A stretch of 64,000 nucleotides of DNA. Origin: Lentzea pudingi (GTDB lineage: Bacteria > Actinomycetota > Actinomycetes > Mycobacteriales > Pseudonocardiaceae). Both the position numbers and the translations under genes were made by a program. Where the stretch lies: assembly GCF_014646255.1 (NCBI RefSeq), contig NZ_BMNC01000001.1:809366-873365 (forward strand), in the 5' to 3' direction. How positions within the stretch are numbered: the first letter of the stretch is position 1; the number at the start of each line of letters is the position of its first letter. Under the pieces are notes generated by a model, which had not been told where the DNA came from, searched no databases, and saw only the letters and a list, made by a program, of their open reading frames with translations. Positions 20,207 to 29,524 of this stretch are shown in pieces.

Positions 20207-21793
20207 ATGGCCCTCAACGTCGCAGACCTCGTTGAACACGCCGCCGACACCGTGCCCGACAGGACCGCGCTCATCTGCGGTCCCAAGCGGGTCACCTACG
20301 CCGAGCTGGAGTCGCGAGCCAACAAACTGGCTCACCACCTGGTAAAGAACGGCGTGACGCAGGGTGCGCACGTGGGGCTCTACGCGCGCAACTCGATCGA
20401 ACTGGTCGAAGCCATGCTCGCGGTCTACAAGCTGCGTGCCGTGGCGATCAACGTGAACTACCGCTACACCAAGAACGAGTTGCAATACCTGTTCGGGGAA
20501 GCGGACCTGACCGCTCTCGTACACGAACGGCGGTACGCGCCGTTGGTCGCGGAGGTCGGCGCGCCCGGTCACACGGTCGTCATCGACGACGAGACCGAGG
20601 AACCGTTCGAGGGCGCCGACTACGAGACGGTGCTGGCGGAGGAGTCCGGCGAACGGGACTTCGGGCCGCGCAGCCCCGACGACCTCTACATCCTGTTCAC
20701 CGGCGGCACGACCGGCATGCCCAAGGGCGTGATGTGGCGGCACGAGGACGTATGGCGCACGCTCGGCGGCGGCATCGACTTCGTGACCGGCGAACGGCTG
20801 ACCGACGAGTGGCACCAGGCCAACGCCGGCAAGGACTACGGGCTCATCAGGCTGTGCCTGCCGCCGCTGATCCACGGCGCGGCGCAGTGGGCGGTGCTCG
20901 GCGCGTTGTTCAGCGGCAGCACGGTGGTGCTGGTGCCCAAGTTCGACCCCGCCGAGATCTGGCAGGTGATCGAAAGGGAAAAGGTCCAGGTCGCCGTCAT
21001 CACCGGGGACGCCATGGGCCGGCCGCTGATCGAGGAGTTCCAGCGCGGCAGCTACGACGGTTCGTCGCTCTACATCCTCAACAGCAGCGCCGCCCTGTTC
21101 TCCTACACCGTCAAGAAGCAGTACCAGGAGCTCCTGCCGCACACGACGCTGCTGGAGTCGATCGGGTCGAGCGAGACCGGGTCGACCGGCATCGGCGCGG
21201 TGCCCAAGGAGATGGTGAAGACCGACGGCACCAAGGTGAAGCTCAACGAGGACACCATCGTCATCGACGAGGACGGCAACAAGCTCGAGCCGGCGCCCGG
21301 TGTGATCGGCAAGCTGGCGCGCGGCGGGCACATCCCGCTCGGCTACTACAAGGACCCCGAGAAGACCGCGCGGATGTTCGTCGAGGTCGGCGGCAAGCGG
21401 TTCACCGTGCCCGGCGACTTCGCCCGGTTCGAGGAGGACGGCGACATCACGTTGCTGGGACGCGGCAACACCTGCGTCAACACCGGCGGCGAGAAGGTGT
21501 TCCCGGAGGAGGTCGAAGGGGTGCTGAAGTCGCACCCGGACGTCTTCGACGCGCTCGTGATCGGCATTCCCGACGACCTGCTCGGCCAGCGCGTCGGCGC
21601 GATCGTCCAGCCGCGGGACGGTGCCACGCCGACACTGTCCGAACTGGACGCCCACGTCCGCGAGTCGCTCGCGGGCTACAAGGTGCCGCGGTCGTTGTGG
21701 CTCGTCGGCGAGATCGGCCGCACCCCCAGCGGCAAACCCGACTACCAGTGGGCGAAGCGCCACGTGGAGGACCATGCGCACCAGCCTGTGTGA
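20207..21793 (+). CDS. fadD19: Steroid-CoA ligase FadD19
   Basis: 528 aa. The N-terminus MALNVADLVEHAADTVPDRTALICG and the ATP loop LFTGGTTGMPKG closely match mycobacterial FadD19, as do PPLIHGAAQWA and the C-terminal GYKVPRSLWLVGEIGRTPSGKPDYQWAK with its catalytic Lys. FadD19 attaches CoA to the C26 carboxylate of cholestenoic acid and, in Rhodococcus, is essential for C24-branched sterols. An upstream in-frame start at 20171 is rejected because it would cross the operator. It overlaps the next gene by 20 bases. Confidence 0.92.
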   Translation: MALNVADLVEHAADTVPDRTALICGPKRVTYAELESRANKLAHHLVKNGVTQGAHVGLYARNSIELVEAMLAVYKLRAVAINVNYRYTKNELQYLFGEADLTALVHERRYAPLVAEVGAPGHTVVIDDETEEPFEGADYETVLAEESGERDFGPRSPDDLYILFTGGTTGMPKGVMWRHEDVWRTLGGGIDFVTGERLTDEWHQANAGKDYGLIRLCLPPLIHGAAQWAVLGALFSGSTVVLVPKFDPAEIWQVIEREKVQVAVITGDAMGRPLIEEFQRGSYDGSSLYILNSSAALFSYTVKKQYQELLPHTTLLESIGSSETGSTGIGAVPKEMVKTDGTKVKLNEDTIVIDEDGNKLEPAPGVIGKLARGGHIPLGYYKDPEKTARMFVEVGGKRFTVPGDFARFEEDGDITLLGRGNTCVNTGGEKVFPEEVEGVLKSHPDVFDALVIGIPDDLLGQRVGAIVQPRDGATPTLSELDAHVRESLAGYKVPRSLWLVGEIGRTPSGKPDYQWAKRHVEDHAHQPV

Positions 21794-22862
21794 CGAGCTG
21801 GGCATCGAGCACCCCGTCTTCGGCTTCACGCCGTCCGAGCACGTGGCGGCGGCGATCAGCAGGGCGGGCGGGCTCGGTGTCCTCGGGTGCGTGCGGTTCA
21901 ACGACGCGGAGGACCTCGACCGCGCGTTGACGTGGATGGACGAGAACACCGACGGCAAGCCGTACGGCGTCGACATCGTCATGCCCGCCACCGTGCCGAA
22001 GGAAGGCACGCAGATCGACCTGGCCGGACTGATCCCCCAGAGCCACAAGGACTTCGTGCAACAGACGTTGCTGAAGCTCGGCGTGCCACCGCTACCGGAC
22101 GGAGAGGGCGGCGAGGGCGTGCTCGGCTGGCTGCACTCCGTCGCGCGCTCCCACGTCGACGTGGCGCTGGAACACCCGATCCGGCTCATCGCGAACGCGC
22201 TGGGCTCACCCCCGGCGGACATCATCGAACGGGTGCACGCGGCGGGCGTGCCGGTGGCGGCGCTGGCGGGCAAGGCCGAGCACGCGCGACGGCATGTGGC
22301 CAACGGTGTCGACATCGTGGTGGCACAGGGTTACGAGGCCGGCGGGCACACCGGTGAGGTCGCCACGATGGTGCTCGTGCCGGAGATCGTGGACGCGGTG
22401 GACGTCCCGGTGCTCGCCGCGGGAGGCATCGGTTCGGGACGGCAGGCCGCCGCGGCGATGGCGCTCGGTGCGTCCGGTGTGTGGATGGGCTCGTACTGGC
22501 TCACCACGGCCGAGTACACCCTGGGCAACTCCAGCACGCAGGAAGCGCTGCTGGCCGCCGGTTCCAGCGACACCGTCCGCACCCGCGTCTACACCGGCAA
22601 ACCGGCGCGGCTGCTGAAGACGCGGTGGACCGAGGCGTGGGCGCAGCCGGGCGCGCCGGAGCCGTTGCCGATGCCGTTGCAGAACATCCTGGTCAGCGAG
22701 GCGCACCACCGGATCGCCCGGTCCGACGACCCGTCCGTGGTCTCGATGCCGGTCGGGCAGGTCGTCGGGCGGATGAACGAGGTCCGCCCGGTCGCGGACG
22801 TCATGGCGGACCTGCTGGCGGAGTTCGGCGTGACGGTCGAACGCCTCACCAAGCTGCGCTGA
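21774..22862 (+). CDS. Nitronate monooxygenase-family flavoprotein
   Basis: 362-aa TIM-barrel protein with MRTSLCDELGIEHPVFGF, the GYEAGGHTGEVATMVLVPEIV loop and AAGGIGSGRQAAAAMALGASGVWMGS, the FMN-binding pattern of the 2-nitropropane dioxygenase family. The ATG lies inside the fadD19 3' end, so it should be co-translated. It is a paralogue in fold of IpdC at 469-1518. Reductase activity on a steroid-CoA intermediate is a reasonable guess, true nitronate oxidation being less likely here. It converges on the next gene with a 17-base overlap. Confidence 0.8.
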   Translation: MRTSLCDELGIEHPVFGFTPSEHVAAAISRAGGLGVLGCVRFNDAEDLDRALTWMDENTDGKPYGVDIVMPATVPKEGTQIDLAGLIPQSHKDFVQQTLLKLGVPPLPDGEGGEGVLGWLHSVARSHVDVALEHPIRLIANALGSPPADIIERVHAAGVPVAALAGKAEHARRHVANGVDIVVAQGYEAGGHTGEVATMVLVPEIVDAVDVPVLAAGGIGSGRQAAAAMALGASGVWMGSYWLTTAEYTLGNSSTQEALLAAGSSDTVRTRVYTGKPARLLKTRWTEAWAQPGAPEPLPMPLQNILVSEAHHRIARSDDPSVVSMPVGQVVGRMNEVRPVADVMADLLAEFGVTVERLTKLR

Positions 22863-23757
22863 GTTTCAGGAGCTGGGCGGTCGCACCGCCCAGCTCGAAC
22901 TCGTTGCGCTTCGCCGCGGTGAAGTAGCGGTGCACGTCGTGGCTCATGTCGATGCCGGTGCCGCCGTGGACGTGCACGGCGGTGTGCGCCACGCGGTGCC
23001 CGGCGTCGGCGGCCCAGAACTTGGCCGTCGCCACCTCCGCTGCCGCGTCCAGGCCCTCGGACAGGCGCCAGGCGGCCTGCCAGAGCGTCAGGCGGATGGC
23101 CGCGACGTCGATGTACGCATCAGCGAGACGTTGCGCCACGGCTTGGAAGCTGCCGATGGGCCGGTCGAACTGCACGCGGGTGCGGGCGTACTCGGCCGTC
23201 AGCTCCAGGGCGCGCTCGGTGACGCCGAGCTGCAACGCACACAGGCCGAGCGTGTAGCGCGTGATCAGCCAGTCGGGGGAGAGGCCGGGAACGACCTCGC
23301 CGCCGGAGAACTCGAAGCATCCGGCGTCCGAGCCGTCGACGAGCTCCTGCGGGGTGACCTCCACCTGGCTGGCCTCGACGAGGAACACCTCCTCACCGTG
23401 CGCCACCAGGAAAGCGGCGGCAGTCCGGGCGAACGGCACCGCGGTCAGCACGCCGTCGGCTTCCGAGAGTGCCACGGACAGCACGGATCCGGGCGTCAGC
23501 CAGCGGGAACGCTGATCGGCCGTACCGAACTCGGCGAGCGCCGACGCGGCGACCGTCGCCGGCAGGTAGGGGACCGCCGCGACCGCGCGGCCCAGTTCGA
23601 CCAGCACCGAGCACTGTTCCAGCACCCCGAACTCGTCCGGCTGCTCCGGCACCACGCCGGACTTGACCAGGTCGGGCCACGGTGAGTCCGACGAGTCGAG
23701 GATCTTGCGGGTCAGCGCCGCCAGCTCGCGCTGCGCCTCGGTCAGCGTGAAGTCCAT
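22846..23757 (-). CDS. fadE27: Acyl-CoA dehydrogenase, FadE27/ChsE5-type subunit
   Basis: 303 aa, short for an acyl-CoA dehydrogenase, as expected for one half of an alpha2beta2 ChsE heteromer. Visible are the C-terminal family block YARTRVQFDRPIGSFQAVAQRLADAYID and the end motif HVHGGTGIDMSHDVHRYF. ChsE4-ChsE5 of Mycobacterium oxidise 3-oxocholest-4-en-26-oyl-CoA in the first beta-oxidation round. The pair with the gene upstream and with an FdxD gene matches Rv3503c-Rv3505. Frame extends to 24453 but only inside the partner gene. Confidence 0.85.
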   Translation of the reverse strand: MDFTLTEAQRELAALTRKILDSSDSPWPDLVKSGVVPEQPDEFGVLEQCSVLVELGRAVAAVPYLPATVAASALAEFGTADQRSRWLTPGSVLSVALSEADGVLTAVPFARTAAAFLVAHGEEVFLVEASQVEVTPQELVDGSDAGCFEFSGGEVVPGLSPDWLITRYTLGLCALQLGVTERALELTAEYARTRVQFDRPIGSFQAVAQRLADAYIDVAAIRLTLWQAAWRLSEGLDAAAEVATAKFWAADAGHRVAHTAVHVHGGTGIDMSHDVHRYFTAAKRNEFELGGATAQLLKLSAAW

Positions 23758-23765
23758 GGCATCTC

Positions 23766-24926
23766 CTACCGGGGTACGGCGGGGAGCCCGAGGCCCGTCC
23801 GCGCGATGATGTCCCGCTGGATCTCGTTGGTGCCGCCGCCGAACGTCAGGATCAACGCCGACCGGTGCATGCGTTCCACCCGGCCGTGCAGCAGTGCGCA
23901 GGGAGAGCCGGCGCGCACGATTCCGTTGGCGCCCAGCACCTCCATCAGCAGCCGGTAGCCCTCGGTGGCGAACTCGGTGCCGAACACCTTGGTCGCGGAG
24001 GCCTCGGCCGGTGACGGCGCCTCGTCGGAGCCGGAGGCGATGCGCCAGTTGATGAGCTTGAGGAACTCGGTCTTGGCGTGCACGCGGGCGAGGTGCAGAC
24101 GTACCCATTCCTGTTCCGCGGCACCGGTTTCGTCCGCCCATTGACGAACTTCGCGCAGCGCGGTCTGCAGCGGCGCGGCCGAGCAGAGGGCGACGCGTTC
24201 GTGGTTGAGCTGGTTCGTGATGAGCTTCCAGCCCTTGTGCTCCTCGCCGATGAGGTTCGCCGCGGGCACCCGCACGTTGTCGTAGAAGGTCGCGCTGGTC
24301 GTGGGTCCGGACATCGTCGGCACGGGCGTCCAGGAGAAGCCGGGATCGGTGGTCGGCACCATGAGGACGCTCAAGCCCCTGTGCCGCTGCGACTCCTGGT
24401 CGGTGCGGCAGGCCAGCCACACGTAGTCGGCGTACTGGACGAGGCTCGTCCACATCTTCTGGCCGTTGATCACGTACTCGTCGCCGTCGCGGACCGCCCG
24501 TGTGCGCAGGGCGGCGAGGTCGGTGCCCGCCTCCGGTTCGGAGTAGCCGATGGCGAAGTGCAACTCACCGGACGCGATCTTCGGCAGGTAGCACGCCTTC
24601 TGCTCGGGCGTGCCCAGGGACATGATCGTCGGCCCGATGGAGTTCAGCGTCAGGAACGGCACCGGCGCACCGGCCGCGGAGGCCTCGTCCAGGAAGATCA
24701 GCTGCTCGATCATCGGCCGGTTCCGGCCGCCGTACTCCTCCGGCCAGCCGATGGTCAGCCAGCCGTCGCGACCCATCTGGCGGACGGTGTCCTTGTAGAC
24801 CCCGGCGTCGCCGTAGTCACTTCCGCCGGCGAGGCCGGCCCGTCGTTCGGGCGTCATGAGCGCGGCGAAGTACGCCCGCAACTCCTGGCGCAACTGCTCC
24901 TGCTCGGGCGTGAAACCGATGCGCAT
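23766..24926 (-). CDS. fadE26: Acyl-CoA dehydrogenase, FadE26/ChsE4-type subunit
   Basis: 386-aa acyl-CoA dehydrogenase with N-terminal MRIGFTPEQEQLRQELRAYF, flavin-binding region FAIGYSEPEAGTDLAALRTRA and KMWTSLVQYADYVWLACRT. C-terminal FGGGTNEIQRDIIARTGLGLP is the usual ACAD end. It precedes the shorter partner by eight bases in the same operon and forms the larger half of a ChsE-type heteromer. The ATG at 24926 is chosen; the longer frame would run through the KstR-type operator. Confidence 0.88.
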   Translation of the reverse strand: MRIGFTPEQEQLRQELRAYFAALMTPERRAGLAGGSDYGDAGVYKDTVRQMGRDGWLTIGWPEEYGGRNRPMIEQLIFLDEASAAGAPVPFLTLNSIGPTIMSLGTPEQKACYLPKIASGELHFAIGYSEPEAGTDLAALRTRAVRDGDEYVINGQKMWTSLVQYADYVWLACRTDQESQRHRGLSVLMVPTTDPGFSWTPVPTMSGPTTSATFYDNVRVPAANLIGEEHKGWKLITNQLNHERVALCSAAPLQTALREVRQWADETGAAEQEWVRLHLARVHAKTEFLKLINWRIASGSDEAPSPAEASATKVFGTEFATEGYRLLMEVLGANGIVRAGSPCALLHGRVERMHRSALILTFGGGTNEIQRDIIARTGLGLPAVPR

Positions 24927-24937
24927 AACCGCTACTC

Positions 24938-24951
24938 TAGAACAAGTTCTA
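24938..24951. promoter_or_regulatory. Perfect KstR-type operator
   Basis: TAGAACAAGTTCTA is identical to TAGAACnnGTTCTA, the best site of the window. It lies between the leftward fadE26-fadE27 operon (11 bases from the start) and the rightward ferredoxin gene (20 bases from the start). Confidence 0.88.
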
Positions 24952-24971
24952 CTTGATGTCAGGAGGCCGCG

Positions 24972-25163
24972 ATGAAGGTCGGCGTCGACCCTTCGCTGTG
25001 CGAGGCGCACGGGGAGTGCATGTCCATCCTGCCCGAGGTCTTTGACCTTGACGACGACGAGGTTCTGCAGATCCGGGACGGTGAGCTGGCGTCGGCCGAG
25101 GAGGCTCCGGCCAAACGGGCCGTGGCGTCGTGCCCCAAGGGCGCACTGCGGCTCTCACGCTGA
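24972..25163 (+). CDS. fdxD: [3Fe-4S]-type ferredoxin FdxD
   Basis: 63 aa with three cysteines at 10, 16 and 54. The first motif is CEAHGEC, the CxxHxxC pattern where His replaces the fourth cluster ligand, and the last is SCPKGAL. These small ferredoxins feed electrons to P450s or flavoenzymes in actinobacteria. It is KstR-boxed and divergent from fadE26, as Rv3503c is near Rv3504. CYP125 at 7785 is the obvious partner in this window, by inference. AGGAGG stands seven to twelve bases before the ATG. Confidence 0.88.
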   Translation: MKVGVDPSLCEAHGECMSILPEVFDLDDDEVLQIRDGELASAEEAPAKRAVASCPKGALRLSR

Positions 25164-25180
25164 TGGGCCTTGTCAAGAAC

Positions 25181-25194
25181 AGGAACAGATTCTA
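25181..25194. promoter_or_regulatory. Weak KstR-type operator
   Basis: AGGAACAGATTCTA fits TnnAACnnGTTnnA at most conserved places but has A for T at the first base and A for G in the right half. It stands 47 bases before the Zn-alcohol dehydrogenase gene and would control the four-gene operon 25242-29450. Confidence 0.5.
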
Positions 25195-25241
25195 GTGTCC
25201 GACGGGTACTTCGGCCGTGAGCTCAGCGAGGAGTGATACCG

Positions 25242-26327
25242 GTGAAGGCTGCCGTGCTCAACCAGGTAGGCGACGACAAGCTCGAGCTCCGCGACGACGT
25301 GACCACCACACCCGTGGGTCCGCAGGAGATCCGCATCAGGATCAAGGCTTGCGGGGTGTGCCACAGCGATCTGTCCGCAATGGACGGAACACTGCCGGCC
25401 CTGGCGCCCGGCGTCGTCGGCCACGAGGGCGCCGGTGAGGTCGCCGAGATCGGGAGCGCCGTGACGTCGCTCGCGGTCGGTGACCACGTGGCGATCACGT
25501 TCGTGCCACCGTGCGGGAAGTGCGCCCAATGCGTGACGGGTCAGTCGCATCTGTGCCTCGTGCACACCATTTCCGCGTTCACGTCGCCGAGGTTCGTCGT
25601 CGGTGGCAGCCCGGCCTTCGGGTACGCCGGGCTCGGCGCGTTCGCCGAGGAGATGGTCGTGCCCGCCGACGCCGCGGTGAAGATCGACGACGACGTGCCG
25701 TGGGACGTCGCCGCGCTGCTGTCGTGCGGCATCCTGACCGGCGTCGGAGCGGTGCTCAACACCGCGAGGGTCGAGGCGGGTGCCAGCGTCGCCGTGATCG
25801 GCTGCGGTGGTGTCGGTGTCGCGGTGATCCAGGGTGCCCGGCTCGCCGCCGCGGCCCGGATCGTCGCGGTCGACCCCGTGCCGGAGAAGCACGAGGTGGC
25901 GCAGAGGTTCGGCGCGACGCACGCGACGACGCCCGACGGCATCGTGGACCTCAACAACCAGCTGAACTCCGGCATGGGCTTCGACTACGTCTTCGACGTC
26001 GTCGGGCTGCCCGCCACGATCCGCCAGGCGTGGGACCTGACCCGCCGCGGTGGCCACACGGTCGTCGTCGGAGCGGGCCGGGCGGACGCGATGGTGTCGT
26101 TCAGCGCCCAGGAGCTCTTCCTGCACGACAAGACGTTGCACGGATCGTTCTACGGGACGGCGAACTTCCGCCGCGACATCCCGCGCATGATCGCGCTGTG
26201 GCGGCAGGGCCGGCTCGACCTCGAAGGCATGATCAGCAAGCGGATCAGGCTGGAGGACGTCAACGAGGGACTGCAGGCGCTCAAGGGCGGCGGATCCCTG
26301 ATCCGCCAGGTCATTCTGTTCGACTAG
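25242..26327 (+). CDS. Zinc-dependent alcohol dehydrogenase
   Basis: 361-aa MDR-family dehydrogenase. Catalytic zinc ligands are seen in KACGVCHSDLS and GHEGAGEV; structural-zinc cysteines in CGKCAQCVTGQSHLC; NAD loop VIGCGGVGVAVIQGA. The GTG at 25242 is preferred over the in-frame GTG at 25233 because GCGAGGAG lies eight bases upstream. It would oxidise a primary or secondary alcohol, probably a C26 alcohol or a C24-derived fragment of the side chain; the adjacent aldehyde dehydrogenase fits a two-step alcohol to acid conversion. Confidence 0.85.
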   Translation: MKAAVLNQVGDDKLELRDDVTTTPVGPQEIRIRIKACGVCHSDLSAMDGTLPALAPGVVGHEGAGEVAEIGSAVTSLAVGDHVAITFVPPCGKCAQCVTGQSHLCLVHTISAFTSPRFVVGGSPAFGYAGLGAFAEEMVVPADAAVKIDDDVPWDVAALLSCGILTGVGAVLNTARVEAGASVAVIGCGGVGVAVIQGARLAAAARIVAVDPVPEKHEVAQRFGATHATTPDGIVDLNNQLNSGMGFDYVFDVVGLPATIRQAWDLTRRGGHTVVVGAGRADAMVSFSAQELFLHDKTLHGSFYGTANFRRDIPRMIALWRQGRLDLEGMISKRIRLEDVNEGLQALKGGGSLIRQVILFD

Positions 26328-26337
26328 GGAGTCTCTT

Positions 26338-27186
26338 GTGGACCTTGCGGGGAAGGTCGCCGTCGTCACCGGCGCCGGTGCCGGGCTCGGCCGCGCGGAA
26401 GCACTCGAGCTCGCGCGGGCGGGCGCGTCGATCGTGCTCAACGACCTGCCGGGATCGGCCGACGCCGCCGCGGCCGAGATCGAGGAACTCGGCGCGAAGT
26501 GCGTCGTGGTCGAGGGTGACGTGGGGGAGCGGAGCACCGCCGACGCCCTCGTCACCGCCGCGATGGAGCAGTTCGGCGGACTGCACGTCGTGGTGAACAA
26601 CGCGGGTGTGCTGCGCGACCGGATGCTGTTCAACATGACCGACGAGGAGTGGGACCTGGTCGTGCGGGTGCACCTGCGCGGCCACTTCCTGTTGTCGCGC
26701 AACGCGGTCGCGCTGTGGAAGCAGCAGTCGAAGGCGGCGGGCGAACCGGTCTACGCGCGGATCGTCAACACCTCCTCGGAGGCGTTCCTGCTCGGTTCGG
26801 AAGGCCAGGCCAACTACGCGGCGGCCAAGGCGGGCATCGCGGCGCTCACCGTGGCGACGGCCCGGGGCGCGAGCCGGTACGGCGTGCGCGCCAACGCGAT
26901 CTGCCCCCGCGCCCGCACCCAGATGACGGCGCACGTGTTCGGCGACGCACCGGAGGGCGACGACTCGCTGGCGCCCGAGCACGTCGCGAAGTTCGTGGCA
27001 CACCTGGCGGGACCGTCCGGGGAGAATATCAACGGACAGGTCTTCGTCGTGCACGGCGGCATGGTCGCGCTGATGGCACCGCCGACCGTCGAGCAGAAGT
27101 TCGGCGCGTTCACCGATCTCGACGGCCACTTCGCCGACCGGGATCCACAAAGGACCTTCGCCTGTACGGAAACGATGGCACTGTAG
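26338..27186 (+). CDS. 17-beta-HSD4-like short-chain dehydrogenase, Hsd4A/Rv3502c-like
   Basis: 282-aa SDR of the multifunctional peroxisomal type. TGAGAGLG, NNAG, NTSSEAF and YAAAK are intact; a C-terminal extension (VEQKFGAFTDLDGHFAD) goes beyond the classical SDR core. In Mycobacterium the neighbour of fdxD and fadE26/27 is Rv3502c, an SDR of this kind that oxidises the 22- or 24-hydroxyacyl-CoA. Start GTG with AGGGAG at -12 to -7. Downstream of the ADH by ten bases. Confidence 0.84.
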   Translation: MDLAGKVAVVTGAGAGLGRAEALELARAGASIVLNDLPGSADAAAAEIEELGAKCVVVEGDVGERSTADALVTAAMEQFGGLHVVVNNAGVLRDRMLFNMTDEEWDLVVRVHLRGHFLLSRNAVALWKQQSKAAGEPVYARIVNTSSEAFLLGSEGQANYAAAKAGIAALTVATARGASRYGVRANAICPRARTQMTAHVFGDAPEGDDSLAPEHVAKFVAHLAGPSGENINGQVFVVHGGMVALMAPPTVEQKFGAFTDLDGHFADRDPQRTFACTETMAL

Positions 27187-27194
27187 GAGGAGCT

Positions 27195-28700
27195 GTGGCG
27201 CTCACCGTCCACCCGCACCGCGAGACGCTGGGCCTCAAGGACGGCCGGCTCCTCATCGGGGGCGAGTTCCGCGAGGCCGACGAGACCTGGACCCACCACC
27301 ACCCCGCGACCGGCGAGGAGATCGGCAGCTTCGCCGTAGCGTCCGCGAAGGACGTGGACGAGGCGGTGCTGGCCGCCCGCAAGGCGTTCGACGAGGGCAC
27401 CTGGGCGCGCAGCCGGGCGAGCGAGCGGATCAAGGTCCTGCGCAGGTACGGGGATCTGCTCCGGGAGCACTCCGACGAACTGCGCGGCCTGCAGGCGCTG
27501 GACAACGGCGTGCCGCTGTCGTTCGGCCAGATCTACGCCACCTCGGTCGGCATCGCGGCGGACATCTTCGACCACCACGCGGGCTGGATCGACAAGGTCG
27601 GCGGCCAGACCCTGCCGCCGTACCAGGGCGGCGACCACCTCGCGATGACGTTCCGCGAACCGGTCGGCGTCGTCGCGGCGATCCTGCCGTGGAACGCGCC
27701 GTTCGTGCTGTTCGCCCAGAAGCTCGCACCCGCGCTGGCCGCCGGCTGCACGGTCGTGGTGAAGCCGTCGGAGTTCGCGTCGTTCTGCGTGATCCGCATG
27801 GTCGAGCTGCTGCTCGAGGCGGGCCTCCCCGAGGGCGTCGTCAACCTCGTTACCGGCCCCGGCAACCCGACCGGCGAGGCGCTGATCACCCACCCCGGTG
27901 TCGACAAGATCAGCTTCACCGGCAGCCGCGGTGTCGGCCGCCGGATCGTCGAGGCCTCCGCCGCGACGATGAAGCGCGTCTCCCTGGAACTGGGCGGGAA
28001 GTCGCCGGCGATCGTGTTCGCGGACGCGCCGAACGTCGGCCTCGCCGCGATGACCTGCATGGGCATGGTCACGATGGGCCTGTCCGGGCAGGCGTGCGTC
28101 GCGCACACCAGGGCGTTGGTGCAGCGGGAGGCGCAGGACGAGTTCCTCTCGATGGCGCAGATGCTCGCGACCGCCGTGACGTTCGGCGACCCGTTCGACC
28201 CGGCCGTGCTCGCCAGCCCGCTGATCAACGGCAAGCAGCTCGAACGCGTGCTCGGCTACATCGAACGCGGCCAGGAGGAAGGCGCCCGCCTCGTCACCGG
28301 CGGCACCCGGCTCGACGGCGACTACGCGTCCGGCAACTTCGTCGCCCCGACGATCTTCGCCGACGCCAGCAACGACATGGCGATCGCCCGTGACGAGATC
28401 TTCGGCCCGGTGCTGACGGTCGTGCCGTTCGACACCGAGGAAGAGGCCGTCCGGATCGCGAACGACACCGAGTACGGGTTGGGCGCGGGCGTGTACACCA
28501 ACGACGTGCGCCGCGCGTTCCGCGTCTCGAAGGCGTTGCGCGTGGGAATGGTCGGCATCAACGGCTTCCAGCTCGAACCGCACATCCCGTTCGGCGGCTA
28601 CAAGCAGTCGGGCCTGGGCCGCGAGGGCGGGCAGAGCGCCTACGAGGCCTACACCGAGCTCAAGACCGTGATGATGCCGCTGACCGACGAGATGATGTAG
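27195..28700 (+). CDS. Aldehyde dehydrogenase
   Basis: 501-aa NAD(P)-dependent ALDH. Expected motifs are present: ILPWNAPF, KPSEFA, FTGSRGVGRRI, the general-base Glu in LELGGK and the catalytic Cys in SGQACVAHTR, and EIFGPVLTVVPF. GTG start at 27195 with GTAGGAGGAG before it; the frame upstream overlaps the SDR. Its stop abuts the ATG of the next SDR with no gap. Likely oxidises an aldehyde from side-chain cleavage or from the ADH of this operon. Confidence 0.88.
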   Translation: MALTVHPHRETLGLKDGRLLIGGEFREADETWTHHHPATGEEIGSFAVASAKDVDEAVLAARKAFDEGTWARSRASERIKVLRRYGDLLREHSDELRGLQALDNGVPLSFGQIYATSVGIAADIFDHHAGWIDKVGGQTLPPYQGGDHLAMTFREPVGVVAAILPWNAPFVLFAQKLAPALAAGCTVVVKPSEFASFCVIRMVELLLEAGLPEGVVNLVTGPGNPTGEALITHPGVDKISFTGSRGVGRRIVEASAATMKRVSLELGGKSPAIVFADAPNVGLAAMTCMGMVTMGLSGQACVAHTRALVQREAQDEFLSMAQMLATAVTFGDPFDPAVLASPLINGKQLERVLGYIERGQEEGARLVTGGTRLDGDYASGNFVAPTIFADASNDMAIARDEIFGPVLTVVPFDTEEEAVRIANDTEYGLGAGVYTNDVRRAFRVSKALRVGMVGINGFQLEPHIPFGGYKQSGLGREGGQSAYEAYTELKTVMMPLTDEMM

Positions 28701-29450
28701 ATGCGGCTGGACGGGAAGGTCACCCTGATCACCGGCGCCGCCCGGGGTCAGGGCGCCGCCGCGGCACGCCGGTTCGTCGCCGAGGGCGCGCGGGTGATGA
28801 TCACCGACGTCCTCGACGACCAGGGCAAGGAGCTCGCGGCCGAACTCGGCGCCGAGTACTGCCACCTGGACGTGTCGTCGGAGGACGAGTGGGCCGAGGC
28901 CGTCGCGTTCACCGTGCAGACGTTCGGCGACATCACGGTTCTCGTGAACAACGCCGGAATCCTGCATTTCTCCGCGCTGGCCGACACGAAGCTCGCCGAC
29001 TACCAGCGGGTGATCGGCATCAACCAGGTCGGCACGTTCCTCGGCATGCGATCCGTTGTGGCGTCGATGAAGCAGGCCGGTGGCGGGTCGATCGTGAACG
29101 TGTCGTCGGTCGAGGGTCTGGGCGGCATGCCGTACCTGACGGCGTACACGGCGTCGAAGTTCGCGATCCGCGGCATGACCAAGGTCGCCGCGATGGAGCT
29201 GGGCCAGCACGGGATCCGGGTGAACTCCGTGCATCCCGGCGCCATCGACACCCCGATGGTCAGCGAGGCGCTGGGCCGCACGATCGACGTCTCGCCGATC
29301 GGCAAGAAGCTCGCGTTGCGGCGGATCGGGCAACCGGAGGACGTCGCGAACGTCGTGCTGTTCCTGGCCAGCGACGACAGCGCGTACTGCACGGGCGGGG
29401 AGTTCGTGGTCGACGGAGGGGCGACCGCGACGCACGCGCTGAACGGTTGA
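28701..29450 (+). CDS. SDR, 3-alpha/20-beta-hydroxysteroid dehydrogenase type (FabG3-like)
   Basis: 249 aa, classical SDR length. TGAARGQG, NNAG, the catalytic Ser region NVSSVEG and YTASK are intact, followed by HPGAIDTPM. The GxxxGQG loop and HPGAIDTPM block are typical of the 3-alpha,20-beta-HSD / FabG3 (Rv2002) group, which reduce or oxidise steroid hydroxyls with NADH. Last gene of the ADH-SDR-ALDH-SDR operon. Steroid specificity is from likeness and context. Confidence 0.85.
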   Translation: MRLDGKVTLITGAARGQGAAAARRFVAEGARVMITDVLDDQGKELAAELGAEYCHLDVSSEDEWAEAVAFTVQTFGDITVLVNNAGILHFSALADTKLADYQRVIGINQVGTFLGMRSVVASMKQAGGGSIVNVSSVEGLGGMPYLTAYTASKFAIRGMTKVAAMELGQHGIRVNSVHPGAIDTPMVSEALGRTIDVSPIGKKLALRRIGQPEDVANVVLFLASDDSAYCTGGEFVVDGGATATHALNG

Positions 29451-29524
29451 CATTTGCCAGACGCAACCCGGTTGATCTCATCGGCGTCTTCGTGGTCGAG
29501 AGGTCAGGAACTGGGGAGCTTCAT

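Noticed and set aside
26814..29453. An 879-codon open frame on the minus strand opposite ADH/ALDH genes
   Set aside because: Antisense shadow of clear SDR and ALDH genes; composition is low-complexity Arg/Gly/His/Asp.
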